A DNA stretch of 64,000 nt from positions 313,789-377,788 of the forward strand of contig ML213525.1 in the NCBI GenBank assembly GCA_004369045.1, in the 5' to 3' direction. The DNA is from Heliocybe sulcata (taxonomy: Eukaryota > Basidiomycota > Agaricomycetes > Gloeophyllales > Gloeophyllaceae). The translations under genes and the position numbers were made by a program. The notes under the pieces are model-generated. The model was not told where the DNA came from, did not search any database, and saw nothing but the letters and a program-made list of their open reading frames with translations. Positions 1 through 10,091 of the stretch are shown in pieces (positions within the stretch are counted from its first letter, which is position 1; every line of letters starts with the position of its first letter).

Positions 1-69
1 AATGACGTCACACCCTGCGTAGGTACTATATAACCTTCGTCCTCCTACCCCCAAGCCCATCCATACACA
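1..69 (+). promoter_or_regulatory. Core promoter with CRE/ATF palindrome and TATA box
   Basis: The palindrome TGACGTCA (3-10), the classical CRE/ATF bZIP site, lies just upstream of a TATATAA box (27-33). The TATA box is about 43 bp before the ATG at 70, a plausible spacing for a compact fungal promoter. The window starts here, so more distal elements are not visible. Factor binding is inferred from the motif only. Confidence 0.5.
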
Positions 70-1633
70 ATGTCCTCGCCAATGTCTCTCCTGGCCTTCT
101 GCACTGACTCTGCCGGCATGCACCCCTCCCACTCCCTCCCTCAGAAGCTGCGGGCCATCCGCGACGCAGGCTTCCACAGCGTCGAGATGGGCTTCCCCGA
201 TCTCGAGGCCTACGCTGGTTCGCAAGTCGCGGGGTACACGAAGATCAACAACGCAGGACAGGGGGATGTGGAGACGTTGGTGGGTGTGGCCGAGAAGGTG
301 AGGGAGATGTGTGATGGGATGGGGTTGCGCGTCTTGGCTGTGCATCCGTGCGTGCTGTTCGTGGTCCTCAATTTGGCACTGACGCCGTCGTAGCTTCTCG
401 CAGTTCGAAGGCTACACCGACCCGAAAAAGCGAGAAGAAGGATTCGCCCGCGCGCATACGTGGTTCAAAGTCCTCACCGTGCGTACCCCCTCCCCAGTCC
501 TGAGCCTCAATCTCCATCGCACATAGGCTCTGAACTGCGACATGCTTCAAGTCGGGTCCTCCAACGACCCCGCCATCAGCGCTGACTACGACGTGATGGC
601 CAAGGACCTCCGCCAGCTTGCGGACGACGCCGCCACCCGCGGTATCCGCATGTATGTCCCTTTCTTCTTCCTCTTTCTCGACCGCCACCAATTCCGTCCA
701 GCGCGTACGAGTTGTGGGCGTGGGGCACATACGTCAACACTTGGGAAGGCGCCTGGGACATCTGCAAGCGCGTTGACCGGCCCAACTTTGGGCTCTGCCT
801 GGATACGTTCCAGATCGCAGGTGCGTCTGCTTCTGATCCTGCGCCCTCCAGTCCTCAGTTGGACACCCTACCAGCCCGCGCGTACGCCGACCCCACGACG
901 CCCAATGGCCTCCTCAAATCTTGCCCGAAAGGCGTCCTCTCTGCCTCGCTCAAGACCCTCACTGCCGCCCTCTCACCCCACACCGACAAGATCTTCTATT
1001 TCCAGATCAGCGATGGCAGCGGGCCGCATAACCCACTGTTCAGCGCGTCGAAGCTGTTGCAGGAGGCGAAGGAGCAAGAGTCCGACCCGCGGTACGCCTC
1101 CTTTATGCTCTCCTCTCCTGTGCGGGCAAGAGAAAGGTGCTGATGCAATGAGTGACGCAGGTACGTATGGTCGAACAAATGGCGACCCGTACCGTTTATG
1201 GACGAGATTGTGGGCGGGAGTGGGTGCGGGGAGAGCAGTTTTGGAGGGTATTTGCCGGTCGTGGACGTGATCGAGGCCGTGTGCCGGACGGGTTGGAAGG
1301 GCCCGTGGAGTTACGAGGTGAGTTGTTGCCTGTTGTACCTCCATCGGACTAGTCCTGCTGTGTGCTGCCTGCGTTGTTTGTGTCGCTGTCGTCTTCTTTG
1401 GTTATTCCTTATGGGCCTCCCTTCTTTCCCTGCCTTCGTTCCTTGTCATGTCTGCCCTCTTCCAAGTTACTGGGCTGCGTGAGTGGTGTACTGACTTGCG
1501 ACTTGGCGCGCAGGTGTTTTATGAGCCCGATATGGCGAAAGACGACCCGGACGTGCCGAAGCGGTGGGCGAACGCAGCTATGGAGAGTCAGAAACGGATT
1601 TTGAAGGAGTTGGAGAAGCGAGGGGTGCATTAG
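70..1633 (+). CDS. 3-dehydroshikimate dehydratase-like TIM-barrel enzyme (xylose isomerase-like superfamily)
   Basis: Six introns can be read by eye. Exons join to give, in order, LLAFCTDSAGMHPSHSLPQK, GFHSVEMGFPDLEAY, YELWAWGTYVNTWEGAWDI, RPNFGLCLDTFQIAARAYAD, FYFQISDG and WSYEVFYEPD. The block NFGLCLDTF, with the preceding tryptophan-rich segment, is typical of the fungal QA-4/QutC 3-dehydroshikimate dehydratase family. Those enzymes convert 3-dehydroshikimate to protocatechuate in quinate catabolism, using a divalent metal bound by acidic and His residues in the barrel. Clear splice sites are at 652-701 (GTATGT..CAG) and about 821-871, which removes an in-frame stretch and restores the family sequence. 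The length (about 360 residues) fits. It could instead be another sugar-phosphate isomerase or epimerase of the AP-endonuclease-2 superfamily. No neighbouring quinate genes are present. Confidence 0.78.
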
Positions 1634-2466
1634 GCCAAAAGTGAAGTTGGAGTGGTACTTGTAAGATATAAGGTATAGATGATTGGATTGTATTTCCACG
1701 AAGGATAGGCAGTAAGAGAAGCACATTCGTGCAGTCCTTGTGTCTGTAAACCGCAGCACGGTGAGAATGAAATGAATGAAGAAGCTAGATTCGTATACGT
1801 ACTCACGCACCGAGAGGAGTCGGCAGTGGTTGACGGAGAAGACAAGGAGTTTCGAGCGGCGTAGCGAAAATCACGAATGTGGATACGGAGAGGATGAGGT
1901 CGTTCGGTACGCCCTTCAGGGGGCACCAACCACGAGCCCTGATCAAGGAGAGTGACACAAAGTCTTCGCCGGGAATAGGATCCTTTTCCACAAGGTCTCA
2001 TCACCTGAAGCCTCCAAGCACAAAATGAGACGCCAAACGAGGACGCATTGCGAGAGAGAGCAACGCAGTCAGAGGGTCAATGCCACTTCAACTGGGTCGG
2101 TGGATCCGTGGCCGGCTGGTGGTACAAGTGCATGATTGAGATCAATACATCTGAAGGCGTTGTTATGACTCAACTGAATGAACAGCACATAGCCGCTGCC
2201 TCCATATTTCTCCTCTGAGAGCGGACACTTCCAGCCTTCCATTCTTCCGACTCAGCTGCGGACGTGTCGCGGTACCAGATTGTTTCCCGCTTCGAGCCGC
2301 ATGCTCAATCACCATACCACAGAACGCAGACGCGTCGGCGCGGGTGGACGAGCAAACACGACGTCTCAATTTAGATCGTCTATAAAGAGAATGGTATCAA
2401 ACGAGCACAGGTATAGATGTACAAACGCATCGAGGAGGAACTACAATAGCGATCCATGATGGGGCT
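1634..2466. other. Intergenic, no gene recognised
   Basis: These 830 bp separate the TIM-barrel enzyme from the first kinase-like gene, whose 3' end faces it, so the two genes are convergent. Short open frames exist on both strands but show no recognisable motif or splice pattern. I see no repeat, tRNA or transposon end. Confidence 0.5.
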
Positions 2467-3663
2467 CTAGTAGCTGACCTCGTCCGGTGTCAGACCCATC
2501 AACTGATCCGTAAGCTAAGCAAGCGCCAGTCAGGAATGTAAAGATTTGTACATGGAGCATGATGCGCTCACCATATGTGCGAAATATATGCACCAGCAAA
2601 GTTGCATTTCTTGCTTCAGGGCAAGCAGGTCGACGTCCTCGTGAGGCCAGGTGCTTGCCTTATCAAAATCAATTATGACCACAGTGCCGTCGCGGCGGAC
2701 GAGAGTATTGCGCGGGAGAAGGTCATTATGCAATACTCCTGCTTCGTGCAGGTGCTCAGCAGCCAATAGCGCTTGTTCCGCGATAGGCACCGAGATATTC
2801 AGCACCGAGAGCGTCTCAGCGTCGGCAACGTCTTCAATGAGGAGAGCGTACGGCGGCTTCTCGTCGGATGCGAAAGAGCGCAACCACTGGGAGCGCTTGG
2901 GTACACGGAGCTCGAACCAGCCATAACACATTGGTACGAATCCCTGCGCACAGACGCCGTGGTGCAGTAGACGCTCGTATGCCCGCTTCTCTCTTGCAAA
3001 CTTGTGAGGACCACACTCAGCGACGCAGTCAGGGATGACGGTGGAATGGAACTAGTAGAGCCAGAGTCAGTAGCAGTATACAGATGACATGCCACCGGGA
3101 CGTACGAGTTTGAGTATATAGCCTTTGCCCTTATACCTGACTCGAAATATGGAGCTGTAGTCCACACCTTCCTCGTTCTCATCGCGCACCACTTCGACGC
3201 AACTCAACTCACGATAACGAATGTTCAGTCGCTTGAGCGGTCCTACAGGATCCATTGGCGGCAACGCATGTATCTTGGGATCCGGAAACTTATGTCCCTT
3301 CCACATCTCTTTGAAAGGATTCCTGCCCCAGATTGGCACGGCGTGCAGAGGATTGCGTGCAGTCGTACGGTACTCCTCCCGCGCTTTGGCAATGAAAGCA
3401 GGATCGGTATATTGGGGATCGGGCTTGGAACGAACTGTATACGCGCCAGCATTCATTCGTCTCCGTTTGGGAGAGCGGCCTGTATCCTCTGTAGCTGAGG
3501 CATCAAGATTCGCAGCCTGGACCTTTCTCTTGGGGCGGCCGGCAGAAGACGCCCTCGCAGATTTGGAAGGAAAAGTGGACTTTGAGGGAGGAATGGACAG
3601 CTTATTCACTGCCGTAGATAGAGCAAGAATGCGAGCAGATCTTCGTGTAGGTTGGGCGGTCAT
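2467..3663 (-). CDS. Kinase-like protein, cassette unit 1 (paralog A)
   Basis: Three exons encode about 360 residues. The N-terminus carries a basic motif (TRRSARILALS) and an RPKRK/KRRR-rich, probably nuclear-targeting segment. A conserved block follows (PDPQYTDP, PIWGRNPF, DPKIHALPPMDP), then a protein-kinase-like fold. Visible kinase features are the beta-3 lysine in YILKL (about residue 185), a glutamate in REKRAYERL, a catalytic loop HNDLLPRN (H294, D296, N301) and IIDFD (D314) in place of DFG. The other paralogs have HRD, so HND is a private change here. The start is ATG 3663, matching all paralogs. The first intron begins at GTACGT (donor at 3105). The last exon encodes LTDQLMGLTPDEVSY and the stop. 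The essential residues are retained, so it may be active. The substrate is unknown. It resembles fungus-specific kinase families such as FunK1 (IDFD motif) but is not assigned. Confidence 0.85.
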
Positions 3664-3967
3664 TGCAGATGGTCGGTGCTGGTGGCGGTGAATAGGAATG
3701 CTGAGTCGATCAGATACAACAACATAGAATCTGAACTCCGCTATCACGTGATTTTCACGTACACGCCCCTTCTGCGTGGCCGCAGCCACAAATCGAAGGT
3801 CGCAGAGTCCGGCGGGGTCTAAATATCCTGGGAGTTGGCTTTGCCGCCTCCCCAGCAGCACGTCCCAGCGTGCCACCTGGTAAGTGCTCTCGTTCTGCTA
3901 CCTCGAGTAAGTTATTATTATGATATTCTGCGCTACAACTGATAACATTTTGTGGTTCTCTATAAGG
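3664..3967. promoter_or_regulatory. Divergent promoter of cassette unit 1 with ATCACGTGAT
   Basis: The 304 bp between the two start codons hold the perfect 10-bp palindrome ATCACGTGAT at 3743-3752. The same 10-mer is present in the equivalent promoters of units 2 and 3. CACGTG is the E-box core bound by bHLH factors such as Cbf1/Pho4-type proteins. A GGTAAG site near 3880 and the AG before ATG 3968 suggest a 5'UTR intron in the nuclease-like transcript, also alignable in units 2 and 3. Confidence 0.6.
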
Positions 3968-5545
3968 ATGCCGCACACGTCAATTAGGACGTCTGTTTTC
4001 GGTTATCTGATCAAGACAGAAGTAGCCAAATTGACCCCAAACAACTGGAAGAAAGGTCTGAATACACGTAGTGATGCTTTCAGTGCCAAAGACATTCGAC
4101 ATGTCGAGCACTGGGACCTCGCCCTCAAGGACATCACAACGGCTCCGTTCGCTCATTGTCTGGAAAGAGAGATCGAGTCGGAGCATACAACTGACTCCAA
4201 GCCTTACGTCAATGACGAAGCCACCACGGCGCAAAGACTAGAGATGGTGTTTTGGCCGCACATCCGACGCACTCTGAGGGCTGGCTGCGATCCCGAAGTC
4301 CCGGAAGGCCATGTCAGAATTTATTGTGACATAGGATCTGCCGCTAAATCCCACCCACAGGCCAAGCCAGACAGGGCAGCACGCGTTTCCGAAGACGTTC
4401 CGCTGCCATACCGCGACAACAGGCTTCCTGGGGAGCTCAAGGTCTCGTGGAAATGGTCCTCTGATATGGTAGAGGTGGCTCCGGACGACGAGGGAGAGGA
4501 GTACGAATACCGTCAAGTTTTGTCGCAGCTCCTCTTCTACATGAAGGTCCACCAGTGTCGCTGGGGCTACATCATAACAGACAGGGAAGTCGTGTGCGCC
4601 CGCCGCCAACCGCTGCAGGACAACGTGATAGAGCTATCAGATGCTATCCCACTCACGCGCTGCCAGGATCCTCTGCAGAACTGGAGTCTAGGGCCTAAAG
4701 TGTGAGTATAGCTTGTGCTTTACAGTGGCTGCCACCAATGACATGTTCTTACCGCATGCTAGTGACAATGGCTATCCACATGCTGAAGGAGAGCTGACAG
4801 CTTTGTTGGCGATCTGTACATGCACATGTTGGCATCCATGGAGAATTCGCCAGAGGGATGGTTCCTGGCTTGGGAACGGAGGTCCCCGGCTAAGCCTTGT
4901 ATACCTGTGGAACTCGCTGAGGAGGATGCGGACCACGACGGGGATGTGACCGTGGCTGACGCTGATGCGAATCCTGGAAAGGTGAAAACCGGGACGGCGT
5001 TTGAGTCTGCCAGGCAGAAGGATTTGGAGAAGAAGCCCTCTATCGTCGTCCGCCGATCAGCACGGATCAAGGCTGCAAGCAAATCCATCGTTCTCGCTAA
5101 CGCAGTGCAGCCGCAAGCTGAAAGTGAGACTGCGGTGGTCTCCAAGGGCGAGCAAGCCAACTCGAAGGTTTCTGGCTCTGGAGAGCAGGACAGAAACGTA
5201 GACACGGAGGAAGACGAAGAGGAGGCAGAGTTAACCACTGAACCGAAGGAGGAGCCTTCTATCGCGCTTCGGCGATCAGCGCAGGTCAAGCCTGCAAAAG
5301 ATGGCCTGACCTTGGAAGTAAAGAGTAAGACATCAGTGGTGAATAAGGGTAAGCAGGCCAAAGTCGAGTTCTCGGGGGCTCCTGGCTCCAGCAAGCAGGA
5401 GACTTCGAAGAAGGCTAGCAGAAACAACCGCAAAAAGGCGACTGACGCAGCTGTCCCGGAAATTGGTGATAAGAAGCAGGCTGCATCGACCGGTCGTACC
5501 CTGGGCAAAGGAAAGCAGCTCGAGAAGAGTGGCGCTACTGAATGA
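3968..5545 (+). CDS. PD-(D/E)XK nuclease-like protein, cassette unit 1
   Basis: Exon 1 (3968 to about 4702) encodes 245 residues. They include PD at 134-135 followed 21 residues later by E156-L-K158, and then YRQVLSQLLFYM with Q183 and Q187. This reproduces the PD-Xn-(D/E)XK plus Q-helix signature of the restriction-endonuclease-like fold. The sequence KVHQCRWGYIITDREVV follows. The start ATG 3968 is chosen because the frame then aligns with the unit 3 paralog. Exon 2 encodes a long charged, low-complexity tail with VVRRSARIKAASKS and ALRRSAQVKPA, echoing the RRSARI motif at the kinase N-terminus. The exon-2 acceptor is uncertain: next to unit 3 this copy lacks one base near 4812, and an acceptor about 20 nt further in (after 4787) would keep the frame. 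Function is inferred from motifs only. It may be an enzyme or a non-catalytic DNA-binding derivative. Confidence 0.7.
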
Positions 5546-5693
5546 GTAAGTGGCACGACGTAGCTCTGCGTGCAACAGAAAGGTAAAACATGTTCAGTCA
5601 ACCCTGCTTTAGTTTTCTCATGCCTCGCACCGTACACCAACATGTACTTGCTTCTCATGCTCGTTGAATAACGATGCGTGGATATTCCAACCG

Positions 5694-6882
5694 CTAGTAG
5701 CCAACTTGTTCCGGCGTGAGACCCAGCAACTTGTCTGAAAGCTGAGCAGACGTCAACGGGGGCTATGGCAACGACGTAGCGGAAAAGACCTCACCAGACA
5801 CGCATAATACAAATCCCAACATAGTTCCTTCTCAACCTTCAGCGAGAGACGGTGGACGCCCTTATGTGGCCAAGTGCTTGCCCTGTCGAAGTCGATGATA
5901 ACGACTGTATTATCGGGACGGACCAGCGTATTGCGGGGATACAGATCACGATGCAGGACACCGGCATTGTGCACATTCTCGGCGGCCAACATCGCCTGTT
6001 CAGCCACAGGGATGGAAATGTTCGATACATCGAGAGGAACTCCATCGGCGATATCCTCGAGCAACAGCGCGTAGGGCGGCTTTTCGTCGGAGGCAAAGGC
6101 ACGCAGCCACCCAGGTTTCTTGGGAACGACGAGCTCGAACCAGCCATGGCACATGGGGACAAAGCCTTGCGAGCAAACGCCATGGTGTAGCAAACGTTCA
6201 TAAGCGTGCTTCTCCCTCGCAAATTTCGACTGCACCCATTTCGGCGGTGCGGTAGAGCGAAACTAGGAGGAAAAAATCCATTGCTGTACACGAAGGCAGT
6301 GGCATGGGAACGTACCAGTTTTAGAATTACACCTTCGCCTTTATATCTGACTCTGTATACGGAGGAAGCATATGCATCCTCCTTAGCACAACCGCCGATG
6401 ACTTCTACACAGGTCAACTCGCTATACTGCACACGAAGCCGCTTCAACGACGGCGCAGAGCTCATGGTCGGCAGCGTGTGTATCTCCGGATCTGGGCCGT
6501 CCAAACCTTTCCATATCGCACTATAAGGATTCGCGCCGTAAACAGGCAGTTCATGGAATGGATTGCATGAGGTTTTGAGGAAGCGCTTTCGCGCCTTCCC
6601 TATGGAGGTAGGGTTCGCGTATTTGGGATCCGGATCGCGGCGGACGGTGTATGCAGTCACCGTAAGCCGCCTCTTCTTGGGTAGGCGTCTCTGGTCTTGC
6701 TGCACAACAGCGTCAGTGCTCGTAGCCGGAGCCTTCCTCTTTGAGCGGCCGGTCGAGGACGACTGTGCAGGTTTGGATATATGCGCTGCTGAACGAAGGG
6801 GAGGATAAATGGATTTGTTCCCGGAAGTGGACTGCGCGAGAATGCGAGCGGATCGCCTTAGAGTGAGAGGCTCAGTAGTCAT
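5694..6882 (-). CDS. Kinase-like protein, cassette unit 2 (paralog B)
   Basis: Three exons with the same splice positions as paralog A encode about 360 residues. It starts MTTEPLTLRRSARILAQS and continues through a KRK-rich segment, PDPKYANP, PVYGANPYSAIW and DPEIHTLPTM. Kinase features are GEGVILKLV (beta-3 Lys), EKHAYERLL, a canonical HRDLYPRN catalytic loop, and VVIIDFDRAS with an IDFD motif. The final exon reads LSDKLLGLTPEQVGY then stop. By eye it is roughly nine-tenths identical to paralog C and clearly less similar to paralog A, so B and C are the most recent duplicates. All catalytic positions are kept even though the divergent partner gene is dead. That suggests the kinase can be retained on its own, or that the loss is recent. 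Confidence 0.87.
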
Positions 6883-7236
6883 TGCAGCGATGGTACAGGA
6901 TGGTAGCAACCCAGGTGAAATAGAGAAGTTAGGATCGCCACTAACATCCTTTGTGCGATCAGACTACGCGATCACGTGATGAATGCAACCACACAGCCAG
7001 ATCTAGAACTGCGTGGCCCAGCGGAATCTGAACACACTCTTGACGAGCCATGATGCATGATGCATGAACGCCAATCTCGCATCTGCTGCCTTCTACACAC
7101 TTCGTCGCATAACTCCCAAGACCCTTACATATAACGCACCATATTTGTAGCGACTAGTAAGCTGCCAGGCCAGGCTCCGATATCCAGCTAATGTCCATGA
7201 TATCTTGCCTTATAGACTTGAGCCATCACGGCCACA
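6883..7236. promoter_or_regulatory. Divergent promoter of cassette unit 2 with ATCACGTGAT
   Basis: The perfect palindrome ATCACGTGAT lies at 6971-6980, at nearly the same distance from the kinase ATG as in units 1 and 3. Downstream, the block CTGCGTGGCCCAGCGGA is shared with unit 3, as is the CGCCAATCTCGCAT block. An imperfect direct repeat of TGATGCATGATGCATGA is present near 7050. Confidence 0.55.
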
Positions 7237-8098
7237 ATGGAACTATTTGCCTACCTCATGAACACGCAGATCTTCAAGTTCATTTCTGGGGAATCTTAAG
7301 ACAGCACCAATACCCGCAGCAGCTCGGGCTCGTGGGGTGCAAACAAAATTGAGATACCTCACGTCGGTCGTCGGCCACTGGGATCTGACAGCTGAGTTCG
7401 ATGCAAGAGTACGCCGGGATAATTTGCGACATCGGTTAAATTGTTAGATTCATCCCAGGAACTAAGCCTGACAGGGCAGCACGAGTCTCCAACTTGGCCC
7501 TGATCTAGGACCGTCCCAATAGACTGCCAGGGGGTATCAAACTCTCGTGTAACTGGTACGCAGGCATGGTCAAGGAGAAGCCTCATGATCTCGAGGCTCA
7601 GAAGGAGCATCTCCTCTACTACATGAGGCTACGTGGATGTCACTGGGGGTACATCATATCTGACAAGGAGGTCGTGTGCGCTCGCCGTCCAGCTTCGGGA
7701 GGCATCGTGATCGAGTTGTCTGACCCTATTCCGTTGACGTGCTATCGATAACCGACAGATGACTGGCAACTCGGACCGCAGATGTAAGCACCATCCGCAT
7801 TCCGTTCTGTCTGATGACGCATATTCTCCATGTAGAAACCGTCGCCGAGGAAGAGGAAGAGGTGGAGGCAGTGTTGGCCACTGAGTTGAAGGACCCTTCT
7901 ATCACCTTTCGTCGATTCTATCACCTTTCGTCGATCAGCGAGGGTTAAGTCCGCGAAAAACGGCGTGATTCTTGGAAGCCAAGTAAGAACAGCAACAGTG
8001 AGTATGGGCAAGCAGGCGAAAGCTAAGTCGTCGGAATCTGCTGTGAAGAAGGCTAGCAGAAAGCGAAGCAGCTCGAGAAGATTGCCACCACTGGATGA
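7237..8098 (+). pseudogene. Relic of the PD-(D/E)XK nuclease-like gene, cassette unit 2
   Basis: The sequence aligns with the unit 3 nuclease-like gene from its start (FAYLMNTQIFKFISG) through TKPDRAA-like DNA to HWGYIISDKEVVCARRPASG and ELSDPIPLT. It carries several stops and frame breaks and is shortened in the middle. Its 3' part (EEEEEVEAVLATELKDPSI, then KKASRK-like DNA) resembles the unit 1 tail rather than the unit 3 tail. It cannot make a full protein as it stands. One fragment of about 60 codons (7566-7751) is still open. Confidence 0.8.
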
Positions 8099-8210
8099 AT
8101 AGGTGGCACGGCGTAGGTCTGCGTGCAGCAGAAAGGTAGAACAAGTTTAGCCCAAACCTGGTTTTCTTTCTTGTATCTCGTACTGTGCGCCAAGATATAC
8201 TTGTAGGACC

Positions 8211-8582
8211 CCCTGCTTATCATGGTCACGGGAGGGCCGGAATGTATCAGTACTTTGGTCCGATTCTCCGGCATCGTTTCGCAAGGAGTTAAGGGATGCA
8301 GGACTTCCTAAGCTAAGACCGGGGCCACGGGCACCGCCCTTTGGCGCGGCGCCTTGTGACCTTAGACAATATTTCTTGAAATATGTTGAGCTCTTCGCTG
8401 ATGTACAGTACGGAGGGAGCAGAGCTCAAGCGCATCTCGAGCACAAGCTACGAACGGTGATAGAGGATCAGATGCAATGAGCATCGGCAGAAACGATGAA
8501 GGAACCATGTCCCGATCTCTGAAAATATAACACTGCAGGCAGACAGGTATCTAAGGCTACAGCAATGGGCGGTACAACTGCT
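8211..8582. other. Spacer between cassette units 2 and 3
   Basis: About 370 bp without a gene. It includes a GC-rich patch (GGGGCCACGGGCACCGCCC and GGCGCGGCGCC near 8320-8355). I see no equivalent stretch between units 1 and 2, so this is either an insertion or part of an ancestral flank lost elsewhere. Confidence 0.4.
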
Positions 8583-9769
8583 CTAGTAGCCAACTTGATC
8601 TGGCGTTAGACCCAGCAGCTTGTCTGAAAGCTGAGCAGATGTCAATCGCGGCTACAGCAAACATAGCGGGAGAGACGTTACCAGGCGTGTGTAGTACAAA
8701 TTCCAACAGAGTTCCTTCTCTTCATTCAGTGAGAGACGTTCGACGTCCTTGTGCGGCCAAGTGCTTGCCCAGTCGAAGTCGATGATGACGACGGTATTAT
8801 CGGGACGGACCAGCGTATTACGGGGATACAGATCACGATGCAGGACACCGGCATCGTGCATGTTCTCGACGGCTAACATTGCTTGTTCAGCCACAGGAAT
8901 GGAGATATTCGATACGTCAAGGGGAACTCCATCGGAGATATCCTCAAGCAATAGGCCGTAAGGTGGGTTTTCGTCAAAGGCAAAGGCTCGAAGCCACCCA
9001 GGTGTCTTGGGAACGACGAGCTCGAACCAGCCATGGCACATGGGGACAAAGCCTTGCGAGCAAACGCCATGGTGTAGCAGACGCTCATAAGCACGCTTCT
9101 CCCTCTTGAATTTCGACTGCACCCATTTCGGCGGCGGGGTAGAGCGAAACTGGGGAGAAAAGGTCTATTGCTATAGGCGAAGGTAGGGGCACGAAAACGC
9201 ACCAGTTTTAGAATGAAACCTTCACCCTTATACCTGACTCTGCATACGAAGGTAGCATATACATCCTCCTTATCACAACCGCGAATGCGTTCAACGCAGG
9301 TCAACTCGCTATACCGCACTCGTAGCTGCTTTAACGACGGCGCAGAGCTCATGGTCGGCAGCGTGTGTATCTCCGGACCTTGGCCGTCAAAGTCTTTCCA
9401 TATCGCGCTATAAGGGTTCATGCCGTAAACAGGCAGTTTATGAAATGGATTGGATGAGGTTTTGAGGAAGCGCTTTCGCGCCTTCCCGATGGAGGTAGGA
9501 TTCGCGTATTTGGGATCTGGATCGCAGCGGACGGTGTATGCAGTCGCTGCGAGCCGCCTCTTCTTGGGTAGGCGTCGCTGGTCTTCCTGCCCAACAGCGT
9601 CAGTGCCCGTAGCTGGAGCCTTCCTCTTTGAGCGGCCGGTCGAGGACGACTGTGCAGGTTTGGATCTATGCGCTGCTGGACGAAAGGAGGGAGAGGCAGA
9701 TTTGTTCCCTGAAGTACACTGCGCGAGAATGCGAGCGGATCGCCTTAAAGTGAAGGGCTCAGTAGTCAT
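8583..9769 (-). CDS. Kinase-like protein, cassette unit 3 (paralog C)
   Basis: The three-exon gene is nearly identical in layout to paralog B and encodes about 360 residues. It begins MTTEPFTLRRSARILAQC, followed by a KRK-rich linker, PDPKYANP, PVYGMNPYSAIW and GPEIHTLPTM. Kinase motifs are GEGFILKLV, REKRAYERLL, HRDLYPRN and VVIIDFDWAS. The last exon ends LTPDQVGY-like then stop at 8583-8585. The start ATG 9769 follows the same context as paralog B. The first intron starts at a donor following the ILKL codons, as in the other copies. It is divergently paired with the intact nuclease-like gene at 10092 across a 322-bp promoter, which is the basis for suggesting joint function. Confidence 0.87.
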
Positions 9770-10091
9770 TGTAGCGGTGGTACGGGATGGTGGCAGGATA
9801 GGGGAAATGCGCGAGAACTGAGTACGATAAGATTTCGGACTCCGCAATCACGTGATAATTTCAACCACCCTGACCCTGCAGGCTGCGTGGCCCAGCGGAG
9901 TCTGAACGTAACATTCGCGCATGAACGCCAATCTCGCATTCTCGTGCCTTCACCCTACTTCATCGCATACCTCCCAATACTCATATCTAGAGCACTATAC
10001 TTGTAGCAACTGGTAAGCTGCTAGTCGTGCCTCCCATACGTAATTGAATCTGGATGTTCACTGACATCTTGCCTTGGAGGATTGGGACATT
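9770..10091. promoter_or_regulatory. Divergent promoter of cassette unit 3 with ATCACGTGAT
   Basis: The perfect 10-bp palindrome ATCACGTGAT is at 9847-9856. The CTGCGTGGCCCAGCGGA block follows near 9890. A CTGGTAAGCTGC donor-like site near 10010 and the AG just before the coding start suggest a 5'UTR intron in the nuclease-like transcript, aligned with units 1 and 2. Confidence 0.6.

Larger units (their letters stand above)
2467..5690. repeat. Tandem cassette unit 1 (kinase-like minus, nuclease-like plus)
   Basis: This is the first of three head-to-tail copies of a divergent two-gene unit. It contains a kinase-like gene (2467-3663, minus), a roughly 300-bp common promoter and a PD-(D/E)XK-like gene (3968-5545, plus). 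The DNA after the nuclease-like stop (about 5540-5650) is still alignable with the same position in unit 2 (about 8093-8205), so the duplication included 3' flanks and not only the coding regions. Unit 1 is the most diverged copy. Confidence 0.8.
5691..8210. repeat. Tandem cassette unit 2 (kinase-like intact, nuclease-like relic)
   Basis: This is the second head-to-tail copy. The kinase-like gene is complete, while the plus-strand partner is a relic. The kinase half and promoter closely match unit 3. The downstream tail of the relic and the noncoding DNA after it match unit 1 better than unit 3, so the unit looks like a mosaic formed by unequal exchange or gene conversion. Confidence 0.75.

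Noticed and set aside
368-1344. Minus-strand open frames of 120 and 123 codons across the first gene
   Set aside because: They are antisense to clear coding exons of the TIM-barrel enzyme and show no motif of their own.
5001-5201. Short plus-strand frames within the unit 1 nuclease-like tail as a separate gene
   Set aside because: They are alternative frames of the low-complexity tail, while the main frame with the RRSARI motifs runs continuously to 5545.
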